From Candidatus Hydrogenedentota bacterium (GTDB lineage Bacteria; Hydrogenedentota; Hydrogenedentia; Hydrogenedentales; JAEUWI01): DNA of 64,000 bases. Within the stretch, counting starts at the first letter, position 1. Every line of letters starts with the position of its first letter. The position numbers and the translations under genes were made by a program. The stretch lies in contig JAHBVV010000001.1 of NCBI GenBank assembly GCA_019637335.1, positions 310,001-374,000 on the forward strand, in the 5' to 3' direction. This document shows positions 9,411 through 18,814 of this stretch, one piece after another. Below the pieces are notes generated by a model. The model did not search any database, was not told the DNA's origin, and saw only the letters and a program-made list of their open reading frames with translations.

Positions 9411-9554
9411 GGGTGGAACGGATGGGCCGAGTCAGGGCCAGAGAGGAAACCCGGGAGCTCTTGTGGTTCTGGCGGGCGGGCCGCCGGCCCCACGTTGTCG
9501 CCGTTCGGAATGGCGCGCTTCCCTGGAATGCTCGAGGTGGCCGCGCCCGGATCC

Positions 9555-9782
9555 CTAATCGTCTCCGCCATCTCCAGCGCTGGGCCCCGATACATCACCC
9601 GGGCACTCGGATTCGCGGTTCCGATATCGATCGCGCCGTTCCGATCCGTCCGCGTGGAGGGGAGCAAAACTGCGCCTTGATCTCGACTTTCGTTTCGGCG
9701 ATTCGCGGAACAACCACGCAAAGAGCCCGGCGGAGAGCACCAGAAAAACCAGCACCGCGGTTGCGCCTTCGAAGCTGCTCAT
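9555..9782 (-). CDS. Small single-pass membrane protein, unknown function
   Basis: The 75-residue product has one predicted transmembrane helix (about residues 8-25, TAVLVFLVLSAGLFAWLF), then a basic stretch (KRKSRSRRS) and a polar acidic tail. Its ATG overlaps the stop of the upstream DUF433 gene in an ATGA, which argues for translational coupling and a real gene despite the short length. No family is recognised. DUF433 antitoxins usually pair with a PIN-like DUF5615 toxin, which this protein does not resemble. Confidence 0.5.
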   Translation of the reverse strand: MSSFEGATAVLVFLVLSAGLFAWLFRESPKRKSRSRRSFAPLHADGSERRDRYRNRESECPGDVSGPSAGDGGDD

Positions 9783-10000
9783 CGGTCATGTGCTCTCCGG
9801 AGCGACCCAACGAACATACACGCCCGCACATCCTCCGGAGCAATCCCGCTGTATTCCTCCAGGATCTCATCGGTGGTCGCGCCATGCGCCAGAAGATTGA
9901 GCATAAATTCCACGCTCAGGCGCGTCCCGGCGATCACAGGCTTTCCGCAGAGGATATCGGGATCGCACGTGATCCGTTCCAAAAGCCGTTCTTCGTTCAT
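9779..10000 (-). CDS. DUF433 family protein (putative antitoxin-like)
   Basis: The 73-residue protein is a typical stand-alone DUF433 domain, with the diagnostic ITCDPDILCGKPVIAGTRLS, the region around FMLNLLAHGATTDEIL, and YSGIAPEDVRACM. The fold is a winged-helix-like DNA-binding module often found as the antitoxin half of toxin-antitoxin pairs. ATG 10000 is chosen because AGGAGC precedes it at good spacing and the domain begins there; the frame extends to 10237 only as low-quality arginine-rich sequence. The downstream coupled gene is a small membrane protein and not the expected nuclease, so the toxin assignment is open. Confidence 0.8.
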   Translation of the reverse strand: MNEERLLERITCDPDILCGKPVIAGTRLSVEFMLNLLAHGATTDEILEEYSGIAPEDVRACMFVGSLRRAHDR

Positions 10001-10089
10001 GATGGTGCTCCTGAAAGAATGATACCCCATGCGAACGTTCGCGGCAAGACCATCCGGCGCGCCCGGCCCATCCAGCGGGAACGCGTCCG

Positions 10090-11781
10090 CTATTCGGCGC
10101 CTTCGGCCCAGCTTCGGGCCTCGGCAATCCGCGTCTCGACGCCGGCGCCCTCGTGGAACCAGATGCGCCCTCGCGCCGTCTGGGTCTCGCCCGGGGCGGC
10201 GTCGGGGAAGGACGGATCGGCGTGGGCGCAGGGGCATTTCGCGTTGCCCCAGCAGCGATCCACGGGCGTGAAGGCGATGATCACCCAGCGCGTTCCGTCG
10301 TCGTTGCGGACGGCGGTCACGGGCGCTTCGAAGGTCTTGTTTTCGTTCGCCTGCGCCGCGAAGCCCCGGAGCTCCTTGAGCATGAGGCAGACCTGCGCGC
10401 GGAGACCTTCCAGGATGGCGTCGGTCCCGTTGCGCACCCAGAGGTCGATGTCCACGGTGGTTTCCCCGGGCGTGAGCCGTGCGCCGAAGCTGACGTTGTT
10501 CGGCAGGGTGCGCTCCAGCGTAAGGCCGGTGTCGGTGCGGGTCCAGTCGATGTTGTAGATCCGCTCGTTGCGCGCGTCCCAGTAGGTCGGGATATGGGTA
10601 TGGGCCAGGTAGATCAGGTCGCCGCCGCGCCAGATGGCTTCCGGGACGTCGAGCACCGCGTAGCCGCCGTTGGGCCAGGGCGGGAAGATGCTCGCCTTGG
10701 TACCGCGCTGCGGGGCGACGGCGCCCTCGAGGAAGCCAATACGCGGGTGGCGCCCGCCGGGGTACGGCAGTACGCGCAGGCCCGGTCCGTCGGCGCGCTC
10801 CAGCGCTTCGGGGTCAAACGTCACGGCGCGGGCGATCTGCTCAAACTCCGCGACCTCCCAGCCGGCGACTTCCGCGGCTTCTTCCATGGCGTAGCCATGA
10901 TGCACGAGCATATTCTCGACCCAGAAGCGCAGGTCGTTGCGGGTCGCCTCGACTTCCGGGGCCTGCTTCAACACACCGTCCTTCGGGAGCGGATAGCGCA
11001 TGGCGGGCATGCCCTTTGCCTCCGGGTGGGCGTCGGCGGCGGGGATCAGGTCGCGCAGGGCGATGGTGTTGAAGCCTTCGGCCTTCAGGTAGTCCATGAA
11101 CTCGATGAAGCGATCCGGATCCGTGTGCACCCAGGGGTGCGCCACATCGGGCACGCCGTGAAACTGGAGGATCACCGGCTGGCCGGGCTTTCCGGTATGC
11201 ACGAGCTTCTTGAAGTGATCGAGGGTCCAATCCGGGTAGGCGTCGCCGGTGGTGGGGATGAGCAGGCGGTGGTGCCGGTCCGGCTCGTAGCGCGGGCCGA
11301 TCTCGATGCGGCCGTAGGGCATTTCCGGCTGCATGCCGCGCCGGGCCAGCTGGTAGCCGAGCTTTTCCAGCACCCGCACGCCCTCGATGCAGAAGGCGTT
11401 GCCCGGCCAGGCGAACGTGACGGGCTTCGGCACGCCCACTTTGGCCAGGGCGTATTCCACCAGGGCCAGCTCGCCCTCCAGCCGCGCCGCCTCCGCCGGG
11501 CTCGCGAAGCCCTGGTGAGTCCAGGTGTGGTTGCCGATTTCGAAGCCCATTGCGTGGATGGCGGCGACGTCCTCCCAGGTCAGGAAGTTTTCGCCGTCCT
11601 CCATCCAGCGGTGGGTGACGTAGAAGGTGGCGCCGAAGCCGCGCTCCTTCAGGGCCGGCGCGACGAAGGTCACATGGGACTTCACGGCGTCGTCGAAGGT
11701 GAGCACGACCGTCTTCTCGGGGAGTTCGGCGGCCCCGGCCATCGTGGCGGCGGCGATAAGCGCGGCAAGCAGGCGTTTCAT
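10090..11781 (-). CDS. Secreted polysaccharide deacetylase-like protein with long C-terminal domain
   Basis: The 563-residue product starts with a signal peptide (MKRLLAALIAAATMAGAA). ATG 11781 is preceded by GGAGGA at 11790-11795. A NodB-type domain follows: TFDD (Asp30, Asp31) and GNHTWTH (His85, His89) give the metal-binding D-H-H set, and the region around QPVILQFHGVPD gives a later histidine motif. Such enzymes remove N- or O-acetyl groups from chitin-like or xylan-like polymers. The roughly 280-residue C-terminal extension resembles a beta-sandwich module with no family I can name. It is transcribed divergently from the Gfo/Idh/MocA gene at 12238, with a MITE-2 copy between. Confidence 0.82.
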   Translation of the reverse strand: MKRLLAALIAAATMAGAAELPEKTVVLTFDDAVKSHVTFVAPALKERGFGATFYVTHRWMEDGENFLTWEDVAAIHAMGFEIGNHTWTHQGFASPAEAARLEGELALVEYALAKVGVPKPVTFAWPGNAFCIEGVRVLEKLGYQLARRGMQPEMPYGRIEIGPRYEPDRHHRLLIPTTGDAYPDWTLDHFKKLVHTGKPGQPVILQFHGVPDVAHPWVHTDPDRFIEFMDYLKAEGFNTIALRDLIPAADAHPEAKGMPAMRYPLPKDGVLKQAPEVEATRNDLRFWVENMLVHHGYAMEEAAEVAGWEVAEFEQIARAVTFDPEALERADGPGLRVLPYPGGRHPRIGFLEGAVAPQRGTKASIFPPWPNGGYAVLDVPEAIWRGGDLIYLAHTHIPTYWDARNERIYNIDWTRTDTGLTLERTLPNNVSFGARLTPGETTVDIDLWVRNGTDAILEGLRAQVCLMLKELRGFAAQANENKTFEAPVTAVRNDDGTRWVIIAFTPVDRCWGNAKCPCAHADPSFPDAAPGETQTARGRIWFHEGAGVETRIAEARSWAEGAE

Positions 11782-11901
11782 GGCGCATTCCTCCGGATCC
11801 GCGCGCCGGGGTGGGTGAATTGAAGGCGGGCCGGCGCGGGCGGGTTCCCTGGGGAGGATAATACAAGAGCCCACCGCGCGCGCGCCAGCAGGATTTGCCG
11901 C

Positions 11902-12129
11902 CAGGGCAATCGCATTTAAACTTCCTGTCCGAGCCGAGCGCCATACGAACCACCTGAAATGTAAGAAAGGGCGCGTGTTGGAGCGCTGGCATTTCGCCTG
12001 CGGCGAATCCCTGACCTTGCCGGCAGAGATGCCGGCGCTCCAACACGCTCACTTTCATTGATTCAAGGCTCCGAATCAACTCAAGTTTACGCCCAAATAC
12101 CTTGATCGGGCTTAAATGCGGTTGCCCTG
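11902..12129 (-). repeat. MITE-2 copy A (228 bp)
   Basis: Terminal inverted repeats: CAGGGCAATCGCATTTAAAC at 11902-11921, and CTTAAATGCGGTTGCCCTG ending at 12129. Internally it holds a palindrome with TTGGAGCGC and GCGCTCCAA arms and an extra hairpin containing TTCGCCTGCGGCGAA. It is in reverse orientation to copies B-D and has the same 228-bp length as copy C. It sits in the divergent gap between the deacetylase and the second Gfo/Idh/MocA gene. Confidence 0.85.
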
Positions 12130-12237
12130 GATTTGCCGCGTTGTCCGGCCGGGGAAAAGGCCCTATAATCATCGGGCGCGCACCGACGCGGTGCGGGAGA
12201 GAACCGGAGACGCGGGGGACAATAAGGAACCACAGGC

Positions 12238-13557
12238 ATGACGCTTTCGCGAAGAAAATTCCTGGCCGCAAGCGGCGCGGTGCTCGCCGCGCCCTATATC
12301 ATTCCATCCACGGCGATGGGCGCGGATGGGGCCACGGCCCCGAGCAACCGCATTAACATCGGCGTGGTGGGCACGGGCAGCCAGGCGGGCGGCCTGATGA
12401 AGAACGCAATCCAGCACGAGAACACGCGGGTCGTGGCGCTGTGCGACGTGGACCATACCCGCCTGGCGGAGGCGAAGCAGCGGGTCGACGAGTATTACGG
12501 GGACACGGCCTGCGCCGTGCACCACGACTACCGCGAGCTGCTCGCGCGCGAGGACATCGACGCGGTGATCGTGGCGACGCCGGACCACTGGCACGCGCTG
12601 GTGTGCGTGGAGGCGGCGCGCCGCGGCAAGGATATCTACTGCGAGAAACCGCTCACGTGGTCGCTGGGCGAGGGCCGCGCGGTGGTGAAGGCGGTGCGGG
12701 AGAACAAGCGCGTTTTCCAGGTGGGGAGCATGCAGCGATCCGGCGATCAGTTCAAGAAGGCGTGCGAGCTGGTGCGCAACGGCTACGTCGGGCGCATCAA
12801 CCAGATCTATGTGGCGCTGCCGGACCAGGGCAAGGCGCTGTGGGCCGATTCCTACCCCGCGCCGCCGCCCGAGCTCGACTACGAGATGTACGTCGGGCCG
12901 GCCGAGTGGGCGCCCTACCATGAGAACCGCTGCCACTGGGACTGGCGCTGGTGGATGGGCTTTGGCGGCGGGCAGATGATGGACTGGATCGGGCACCACG
13001 GCGACATCGCGCACATGGCGATGGACTGGGACAACACCGGTCCCCGCGAAGTGGAGGGTATCCGCTGGGATCCGATCCGGGAGCGGAACAACCTGTACGA
13101 CGCTCCCGCGCGCTATATGTTCAACTGCCACTATCGCGGCGGCGTGACGCTGACCGTCGCGAACGCCAGCGATATGCCGGATGCCTGGGCGAAACCGGGC
13201 AGCCTGGGCACGATGTTCATCGGGAGCCGCGGCCGCTGGCTTTGGGTTGATCGCAGCGGAATTGAGGCGAGCGACGAGAAGATTCTGGCGACGGAATTCT
13301 CGCCGCGCGATTTCCGGTTTCGGGAGGGCAGAAACCACATGACGGACTGGCTGAACTGCATTGTGACGCGCGAAGAGACGATTGCGCCGGTGAACGCCGG
13401 GCACCGTTCGGCGTCCATTGGCCACCTCGGCAAGATTGCGTGCATGCTCGGCGGCTCGTTCAAGTGGGATCCGAAAAAGGAAGAAATCACAGACAACGCG
13501 GCGCTCAACGGGCTGATCACGCGGCGCTATCGCGGGGACTGGTCGCTGGAGGCCTGA
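12238..13557 (+). CDS. Gfo/Idh/MocA family oxidoreductase, Tat-exported (second)
   Basis: The 439-residue product has a twin-arginine leader (MTLSRRKFLAASGAVLAA) and a start preceded by TAAGGA. A Rossmann core follows with GVVGTGSQAGG, the acidic end LCDVDHTRL, TPDHWHALV, and the conserved lysine motif CEKPLTW. The C-terminal half carries the region around GGGQMMDWIGHHGDIAHMA, typical of the secreted subgroup in Planctomycetes-like genomes. It is probably an NAD(P)-dependent sugar dehydrogenase or epimerase-type enzyme acting outside the cytoplasm. It is only distantly similar to the member at 6790. It is monocistronic and convergent with the kinase gene. Confidence 0.9.
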   Translation: MTLSRRKFLAASGAVLAAPYIIPSTAMGADGATAPSNRINIGVVGTGSQAGGLMKNAIQHENTRVVALCDVDHTRLAEAKQRVDEYYGDTACAVHHDYRELLAREDIDAVIVATPDHWHALVCVEAARRGKDIYCEKPLTWSLGEGRAVVKAVRENKRVFQVGSMQRSGDQFKKACELVRNGYVGRINQIYVALPDQGKALWADSYPAPPPELDYEMYVGPAEWAPYHENRCHWDWRWWMGFGGGQMMDWIGHHGDIAHMAMDWDNTGPREVEGIRWDPIRERNNLYDAPARYMFNCHYRGGVTLTVANASDMPDAWAKPGSLGTMFIGSRGRWLWVDRSGIEASDEKILATEFSPRDFRFREGRNHMTDWLNCIVTREETIAPVNAGHRSASIGHLGKIACMLGGSFKWDPKKEEITDNAALNGLITRRYRGDWSLEA

Positions 13558-13590
13558 CGGTTTGCAACGCGCGCCCGTGGCGGGCCGGGA

Positions 13591-16500
13591 TCAGGGTTCT
13601 CCCGCCCGCCACGGGGCCGCGTCCCAGATCCTCACGCGCAGATCGGCCCCGGCGGTGGCGAGCGTGTGGCCGCCGGGGCTGAACGCCAGGTCGTAAATGC
13701 CGTGGTTCAGGCTGAGCACGGGGGCGCCGGTTTCCACGTTCCAGATGCGGGCCGTTTGCAGGTCTCCGCTGGCGATCCGGCGACCGTCCGGGCTGAAGGC
13801 GACCTTGTGCGCGCGGTCGAGCAATCCTTCAAACCGGCGAATCATCGCGCCCGTTTCCAGGTCCCAGAGCAGCACCGCGAACTGGTTGTACGAGGTCGCC
13901 AGCGTTTTGCCGTCCGGCGAAAACGCGGCGCCATGGGCCCATCCCAGCGCCGGGTCGAATCGGTGTAAGACGTGGCCGCGCTCCGTATCCCAGACCCAGG
14001 CGCTTCCATCACGGTTTCCGGTCGCCAGGAGCCGCCCGTCCGGGCTGTAGGCAATCGCGTCCACCACGTCTTGCTGCCCGGCGTACGCTCCGACGCGTTC
14101 CCAGCTTTCGCAGTTCCACTCGAACACCGGCAGCGGCACGCCCTGGCCCATGTCCCAGCCCGCAGTTGCAACGCGCTCCCCATCCGGGCGCATGGCGACA
14201 TACCGGAGGCCGTTGGTAAACTCTGGCACCGGCTGATCCCGAAGCAGCGCGCCGGTGCGCCAATCCCAGACGAGGATATGTCCGCGCGCATCACCCGCGA
14301 TGAGGCGTTGTCCATCGGGGTGAAAGGCCAGCGAGTTAATCCAGTCACGGCCGCCTTCCAGTACGCGCAGGGGATCCGCGGGGGTCTCGTCGCGGCCGGG
14401 CCCCCGGTCCCAGATCAATACCCGCCCGTCGCCGCCGCGCATCCAGTGCCCGCCGGCGGTGGCGAGGTAGCGCCCGTCCGGGCTGAAGCGGACCGTGTTC
14501 ACATCCTCCCGGTGGCCTTCCAGACAGGGCCCGTCGAAGGGTGGCGTCAGGGGCCAGGCGTGCACCGCGGGCAGGATGCCCGCGGTGATCAGGCCGTCGC
14601 CGTCCGGGAGGAAGCGCGCGAAGAGAATGCCATCGGGCTGCCGGATCCAACTCGGGAGCTCCTGCCCCATTTCCGGATTCCAGAAGCGAATATCGCCCTC
14701 GCCGGCGGTTGCCAGGAGCGCGCCATCGGGTGAGAATTCCGCCGACCAAACCTTTTTCCGGTACCCGTGCAGCGTGTGGAGCAGCGCACCGTCCGCGACG
14801 CGCCAGATGCGCGCTGTGGTGTCCACGCCGGAAGTGGCCAGGCGCCCCCCATCCGGACTGAAGCGCACCGACAGGACACCCTGCACGCCGAGCTGCCGGT
14901 TGTCTGTGTGCGCCGCCAGTTCCGCGCGGCGCTCCCCGGTCGCCCAATCCCAGAGAAAGACCCGCCCGCCGTTGTCTCCCGCCGCCAGCAGGCGTCCGTC
15001 CGGCGACGCGGCGACGCAATTCAAGGGGGCGTCGGCGGCCCGGGCTTCGCGCGCCACGCGCCCCGTTTCCAGATCCCAGATATAGGTGACCCCGTCGATT
15101 CCGCCTCCCGCGATCTCCCGGCCCGCGCCGCCGAAGACCAGGGCGCGGACTGGCCTCGGTTCGAGCGGCGGCGCGTCCAGCGGCGCGCCCGTGCGCGCAT
15201 CCCAGCGAAGGAGCACGGGGCCGTCGGCGGAGGTTACGATTTGGTCGCCGGCGGGATGGAGGGCCGCACCCCGGAGGATTGCATGGCCGGTTTCGATGGT
15301 TCGCAGGATGTCGCCACCCGGCAGCGCGCGCAGGATTACCCGCCCCGACTCGTCCGCGGTCAGAAGGGTTTTTCCGCCGACGCCGACCTGGACATCGGCC
15401 ATGCGCTTGGCGTGCCCTCCGAATTCGCGATTCAGGCTGTCCAGCACATGCTGGAGCCGGCCCCACTCCCAACCACGGTAGGCTGCCGGTGCGTCCTCCA
15501 GTATCTGCCGCGCGCGGCCATACTGAAAATCTTCGACGCTGTCCTGCGCCAGGGCCATGGCCAGGTCGTAGCGCTCGCGCTCCGACGCCACCCGGAGTTC
15601 CCGCTCGACGGCGTGCCGCGCGCGCAGGCTCAGGTACGAATAGGCGCCGACGCCCGCGAGCACGATGAGCGCCAGCGCCGCCGTCGCCACGACCGGCCGG
15701 TGGCGCCGCAGGAAAGCCGCGAGCAATTCGCCCAGGCGGTACGCGTGCGCCTCGACGCGCGTACCCGCCATGAAGCGGCCCACGTCGTCGGCCAGCGCGC
15801 GCGCCGTCGGGTAGCGCGCATCGGGCTTGCGCTGCATTGCGCGGCGGCAAATGGCAACGAGTGCGGCGGGGGCCTCGGGGCAGATGGTTTCCGGAGGCGG
15901 GGGCGGCTCCGTGACGCACATCCGGAGGACCTCGATGCCCGAGGAGGCCTGGTAGGGGCGGCTGCCCGTCAGGATCTGGTAGAGCACCGCCCCCAGCGCA
16001 TAGACGTCGGATCGGGCGTCCAGCGCGCCGTGCTTGCCGCGCGCCTGCTCGGGCGACATGTAGTGCGGCGTCCCGAGGAGCTGGCCGTCCATCGTCAGGC
16101 CGTCGGCTTCCTCCGCCTCGGGGAATTCACTTGGGCTTTCGTCGCTTTCCATCTCTTTTGGGCCCCGGAGCTCCTTCGCCAGTCCCCAGTCGATGACCAC
16201 GGTTTCACCGAACTCGCCGATCATGACATTGCTCGGTTTAATGTCGCGGTGAATGACCCCATGCGCGTGGGCATAGGCCACGGCCTGGCAGAGATCGAGG
16301 AAATGCGGGAGGAGGCTGAGCCGATCCTCCAGCGTCTTCGCGGCGCGAATTGCGTCCTGCAGGGTCTGGCCGCGCACGAACTTCATCGTGTAGTACAGCG
16401 TGCCGTCTACCCGCTCGCCGATCTCGTGCACGGGAATGATGGAGGGGTGTTCCAGGCGTCCGGTAATCCGGGCTTCCTGAAGGAAGCGCGCGACCACCCG

Positions 16501-16950
16501 TTCCCGCTCGCCGCCGACATCGCCCGGACGCGCGGAAAGCAGTTCCTTCAGGGCGACCTCGCGTTGCATCTGTCGATCCCAGACCGCCAGCACGCGCCCC
16601 ATCCCGCCGCGGGCGTGCTCGTAGCGGAGCTCGTAGCGGTCGCCGGGCGCGGGGAAGGGTGTATCTCCGCCGCTGCCACCCAGGGGCCCCGGTGTTTCAC
16701 GGCGCGTGGGGCGTTCTCTTCCGGCGATCGCCGACCGGGTGGGGTCGTCAAAGAACTGGAGCTCCCGCGAGATGATCTCGAGGAGGCGGCGCTCCTCCTC
16801 GTCGAGGCTTCCCTGGCGGCACAGCGCGTCGAGGATCGAGGGCGCGCCGCCGTCTTCAGCAAGGGCAATGGCCTCTTGAATAGCGGATTCCGGCACGTGA
16901 AAAAGACACGCGCTGAGCCCTGCTATCAATTCGTTCATCGTACAATGCAT
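13591..16950 (-). CDS. Membrane Ser/Thr protein kinase with WD40 repeats
   Basis: The roughly 1119-residue product has an N-terminal helical region (1-100) and a Hanks-type kinase (about 104-390): glycine loop ARGGMGRV, ATP lysine in VALKELL, catalytic loop HRDIKPSN, DWG in place of DFG, and GTPHYMSPEQARG. One transmembrane helix (PVVATAALALIVLAGVGAYS) and a short linker follow, then a C-terminal array of about a dozen WD40 repeats (motifs such as VRFSPDGRYLATAG and IWDRG). It should phosphorylate proteins in response to something bound by the external propeller. The start is uncertain: ATG 16950 or 16938, neither with a clear ribosome site. This architecture is typical of Planctomycetes-like bacteria. 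Confidence 0.9.
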   Translation of the reverse strand: MHCTMNELIAGLSACLFHVPESAIQEAIALAEDGGAPSILDALCRQGSLDEEERRLLEIISRELQFFDDPTRSAIAGRERPTRRETPGPLGGSGGDTPFPAPGDRYELRYEHARGGMGRVLAVWDRQMQREVALKELLSARPGDVGGERERVVARFLQEARITGRLEHPSIIPVHEIGERVDGTLYYTMKFVRGQTLQDAIRAAKTLEDRLSLLPHFLDLCQAVAYAHAHGVIHRDIKPSNVMIGEFGETVVIDWGLAKELRGPKEMESDESPSEFPEAEEADGLTMDGQLLGTPHYMSPEQARGKHGALDARSDVYALGAVLYQILTGSRPYQASSGIEVLRMCVTEPPPPPETICPEAPAALVAICRRAMQRKPDARYPTARALADDVGRFMAGTRVEAHAYRLGELLAAFLRRHRPVVATAALALIVLAGVGAYSYLSLRARHAVERELRVASERERYDLAMALAQDSVEDFQYGRARQILEDAPAAYRGWEWGRLQHVLDSLNREFGGHAKRMADVQVGVGGKTLLTADESGRVILRALPGGDILRTIETGHAILRGAALHPAGDQIVTSADGPVLLRWDARTGAPLDAPPLEPRPVRALVFGGAGREIAGGGIDGVTYIWDLETGRVAREARAADAPLNCVAASPDGRLLAAGDNGGRVFLWDWATGERRAELAAHTDNRQLGVQGVLSVRFSPDGGRLATSGVDTTARIWRVADGALLHTLHGYRKKVWSAEFSPDGALLATAGEGDIRFWNPEMGQELPSWIRQPDGILFARFLPDGDGLITAGILPAVHAWPLTPPFDGPCLEGHREDVNTVRFSPDGRYLATAGGHWMRGGDGRVLIWDRGPGRDETPADPLRVLEGGRDWINSLAFHPDGQRLIAGDARGHILVWDWRTGALLRDQPVPEFTNGLRYVAMRPDGERVATAGWDMGQGVPLPVFEWNCESWERVGAYAGQQDVVDAIAYSPDGRLLATGNRDGSAWVWDTERGHVLHRFDPALGWAHGAAFSPDGKTLATSYNQFAVLLWDLETGAMIRRFEGLLDRAHKVAFSPDGRRIASGDLQTARIWNVETGAPVLSLNHGIYDLAFSPGGHTLATAGADLRVRIWDAAPWRAGEP

Positions 16951-17131
16951 GGAAGCACCACATGCAGCCAGAGGGTACCGCGCGGAACGCGCGGGACAGA
17001 ATCGAAATGCGCTGTGATTCTATCTTACACACGGGCGGGCGGACGATGCACGCGCGCGGCGCTTGCACGGCGGCGCGCGACGTGCCATGATGCTGGAGGG
17101 GTTGCAGAACACCCCGAAAAGGAGCGCCGCC

Positions 17132-18175
17132 ATGACATCGCCGTCCCCCATGAACCGCCGGACTTTTCTTCAGACGACCGCCGCCACCGGGCTGATCGCG
17201 GCGGGGGCGTTGAATGCCCCGGCCGCTCCGGCGCCGCCGGTCTACTCGCGCGCCGGCAATCTGCCCTGGCGCACCTTCGGAAAGACCGGCGTCGAGCTCC
17301 CAATCCTCGCGTATGGCAGCGCGCCGCTGATGACGTGGGAAGACGATTATTACGGCATATCCTCCGGGGCCTACGAGGCCCGCGTGAAGATGGTCCGGCT
17401 CGGCTATGAAAAGGGCCTGCGCTATTTCGATACCGCCCGGATCTATGGCGAGAGCGAGCAGATCTTCGCGGAGGCCCTGCGCGATGTCTACCCCGACATC
17501 TTCCTCGCCTCCAAGGTGCTGGTGAAGTCCGTCGAGGAACTTCAGAAGAGCGTGGACGACTCCATGTCGACGCTGAAGACCGACCGGATCGACTGCATGC
17601 AGTTGCACGGCCCCACGATCGAGCGCCTGGGCTACGACGGCTGCATGCCGCTTGTCGAGGCGCTGGTGAAGATGCGGGACGAAGGCCGCTTCACCTTTAT
17701 CGGCCTGACCGGGCACTCCCGCTTCGAGGAGATGTACAAACTGATCGACACCGGCATTTTCGACACGCTCCTCATCGAGTTTGGCTACTTTCACAAGGGC
17801 TACAACACGCGCCACTCCAACCGGTCGCTGGCCAACCGCGACCTGTGCGTGGCGCGCGCCAGCGAGCTGAACATGGGCATCCTGGGCATGAAGGTCATGG
17901 GCGCGAGCATTTTCGGGCACAACGCCGCCAAGCTGGTCCCGGAATTCGGCGCGGACGCCGCGAAGAAGCTGCCGCCGGCGGCGATTCGGTGGGTGCTCAA
18001 CGATTCCCGGATTCACCTGCTGAATATCGGCATATCGGTCCCGGAAGACCTCGACGCGAACATCGCCACACTCACCGGCGACACGGCCCTTACGAACGAG
18101 GACCGCATGCTCCTGGCGTCCTTCGCCGAAAAGGCCTACGAACAGCCCGCCGTACAGGAACTGCGGGAGGTGTAG
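17132..18175 (+). CDS. Aldo/keto reductase, Tat-exported
   Basis: The 347-residue product begins with a Tat leader (MNRRTFLQTTAATG, from residue 7) and a start preceded by AAAAGGAGCG. The (beta/alpha)8 barrel carries the full catalytic tetrad: Asp100 and Tyr105 in FDTARIYGES, Lys128 in LASKVL, His159 in CMQLHG. It probably reduces a sugar or other carbonyl with NADPH; the leader implies export of the folded, cofactor-loaded enzyme. This suits a role beside the secreted Gfo/Idh/MocA proteins. The region divergent to the kinase gene (16951-17131) holds no other gene. Confidence 0.88.
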   Translation: MTSPSPMNRRTFLQTTAATGLIAAGALNAPAAPAPPVYSRAGNLPWRTFGKTGVELPILAYGSAPLMTWEDDYYGISSGAYEARVKMVRLGYEKGLRYFDTARIYGESEQIFAEALRDVYPDIFLASKVLVKSVEELQKSVDDSMSTLKTDRIDCMQLHGPTIERLGYDGCMPLVEALVKMRDEGRFTFIGLTGHSRFEEMYKLIDTGIFDTLLIEFGYFHKGYNTRHSNRSLANRDLCVARASELNMGILGMKVMGASIFGHNAAKLVPEFGADAAKKLPPAAIRWVLNDSRIHLLNIGISVPEDLDANIATLTGDTALTNEDRMLLASFAEKAYEQPAVQELREV

Positions 18176-18814
18176 GTTCGCGCGGGCGGGATGCTGAAGG
18201 AAGGGCGAAGGCGTTCAGTAGCCGCAATCCGGCGGCCTGATTCGTTCGAGACGGAGGGAGTTGAGGCGCTCTCCGGAATTCATGCTACCTACTTCGTGTG
18301 GCGCCTTCCTTCCCACAATGTATCCGGATACGTCACAGTCCAGCCCTCTTGAGTTGAGCACATTCCTGCAACGTGATCCGGATCATTCAAGGCCATCGTG
18401 CAAGGCTGGGAGCGCAGGCGTCCCCGCCTGCACCATGCACCGCAGGTGCATGAACGTTTGCGCAATGCGAATCTATCGATCACGGACACTATCGCGTAAC
18501 GATCCTATTCGCGCCTTCGGCGCGATGCAGGCGAGCCGCCTGCGCTCCCATTGGTCCGCACTTTCGTTGCGGCGCCGGGATATGAAACATAGGAACGGCT
18601 GAACTTCAAACCGCTAAAGACGCACGATTTCGATCGGGTCAGGTTTCGCGCCAATCATGTTCAATTACAGCGCGCCTCCGGCGCGATGCAGGCGGGGACG
18701 CCTGCGCTCCCAGCCTTGCTCGCTCTTCTCGAAATATCGGGGCATGACAAAAAAATGTCCGCGTTACTCCATGCGACCAAAATGTGACCCTGATCGACGA
18801 AATCCGTCAACCGC
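18176..18814. other. 639-base gap with repeats, no gene
   Basis: No ORF here looks coded. Three copies of a GC palindromic repeat are present: 18405-18436 (minus sense), 18524-18550 (variant) and 18687-18720. Each contains GCAGGCGGGGACGCCTGC or a variant followed by GCTCCCA. A further copy is at 50322-50357. The stretch separates two convergent genes. Confidence 0.6.

Noticed and set aside
10001-10237. Extended N-terminus of the DUF433 protein
   Set aside because: Arginine-rich, not conserved-looking, and lies upstream of the AGGAGC ribosome site.
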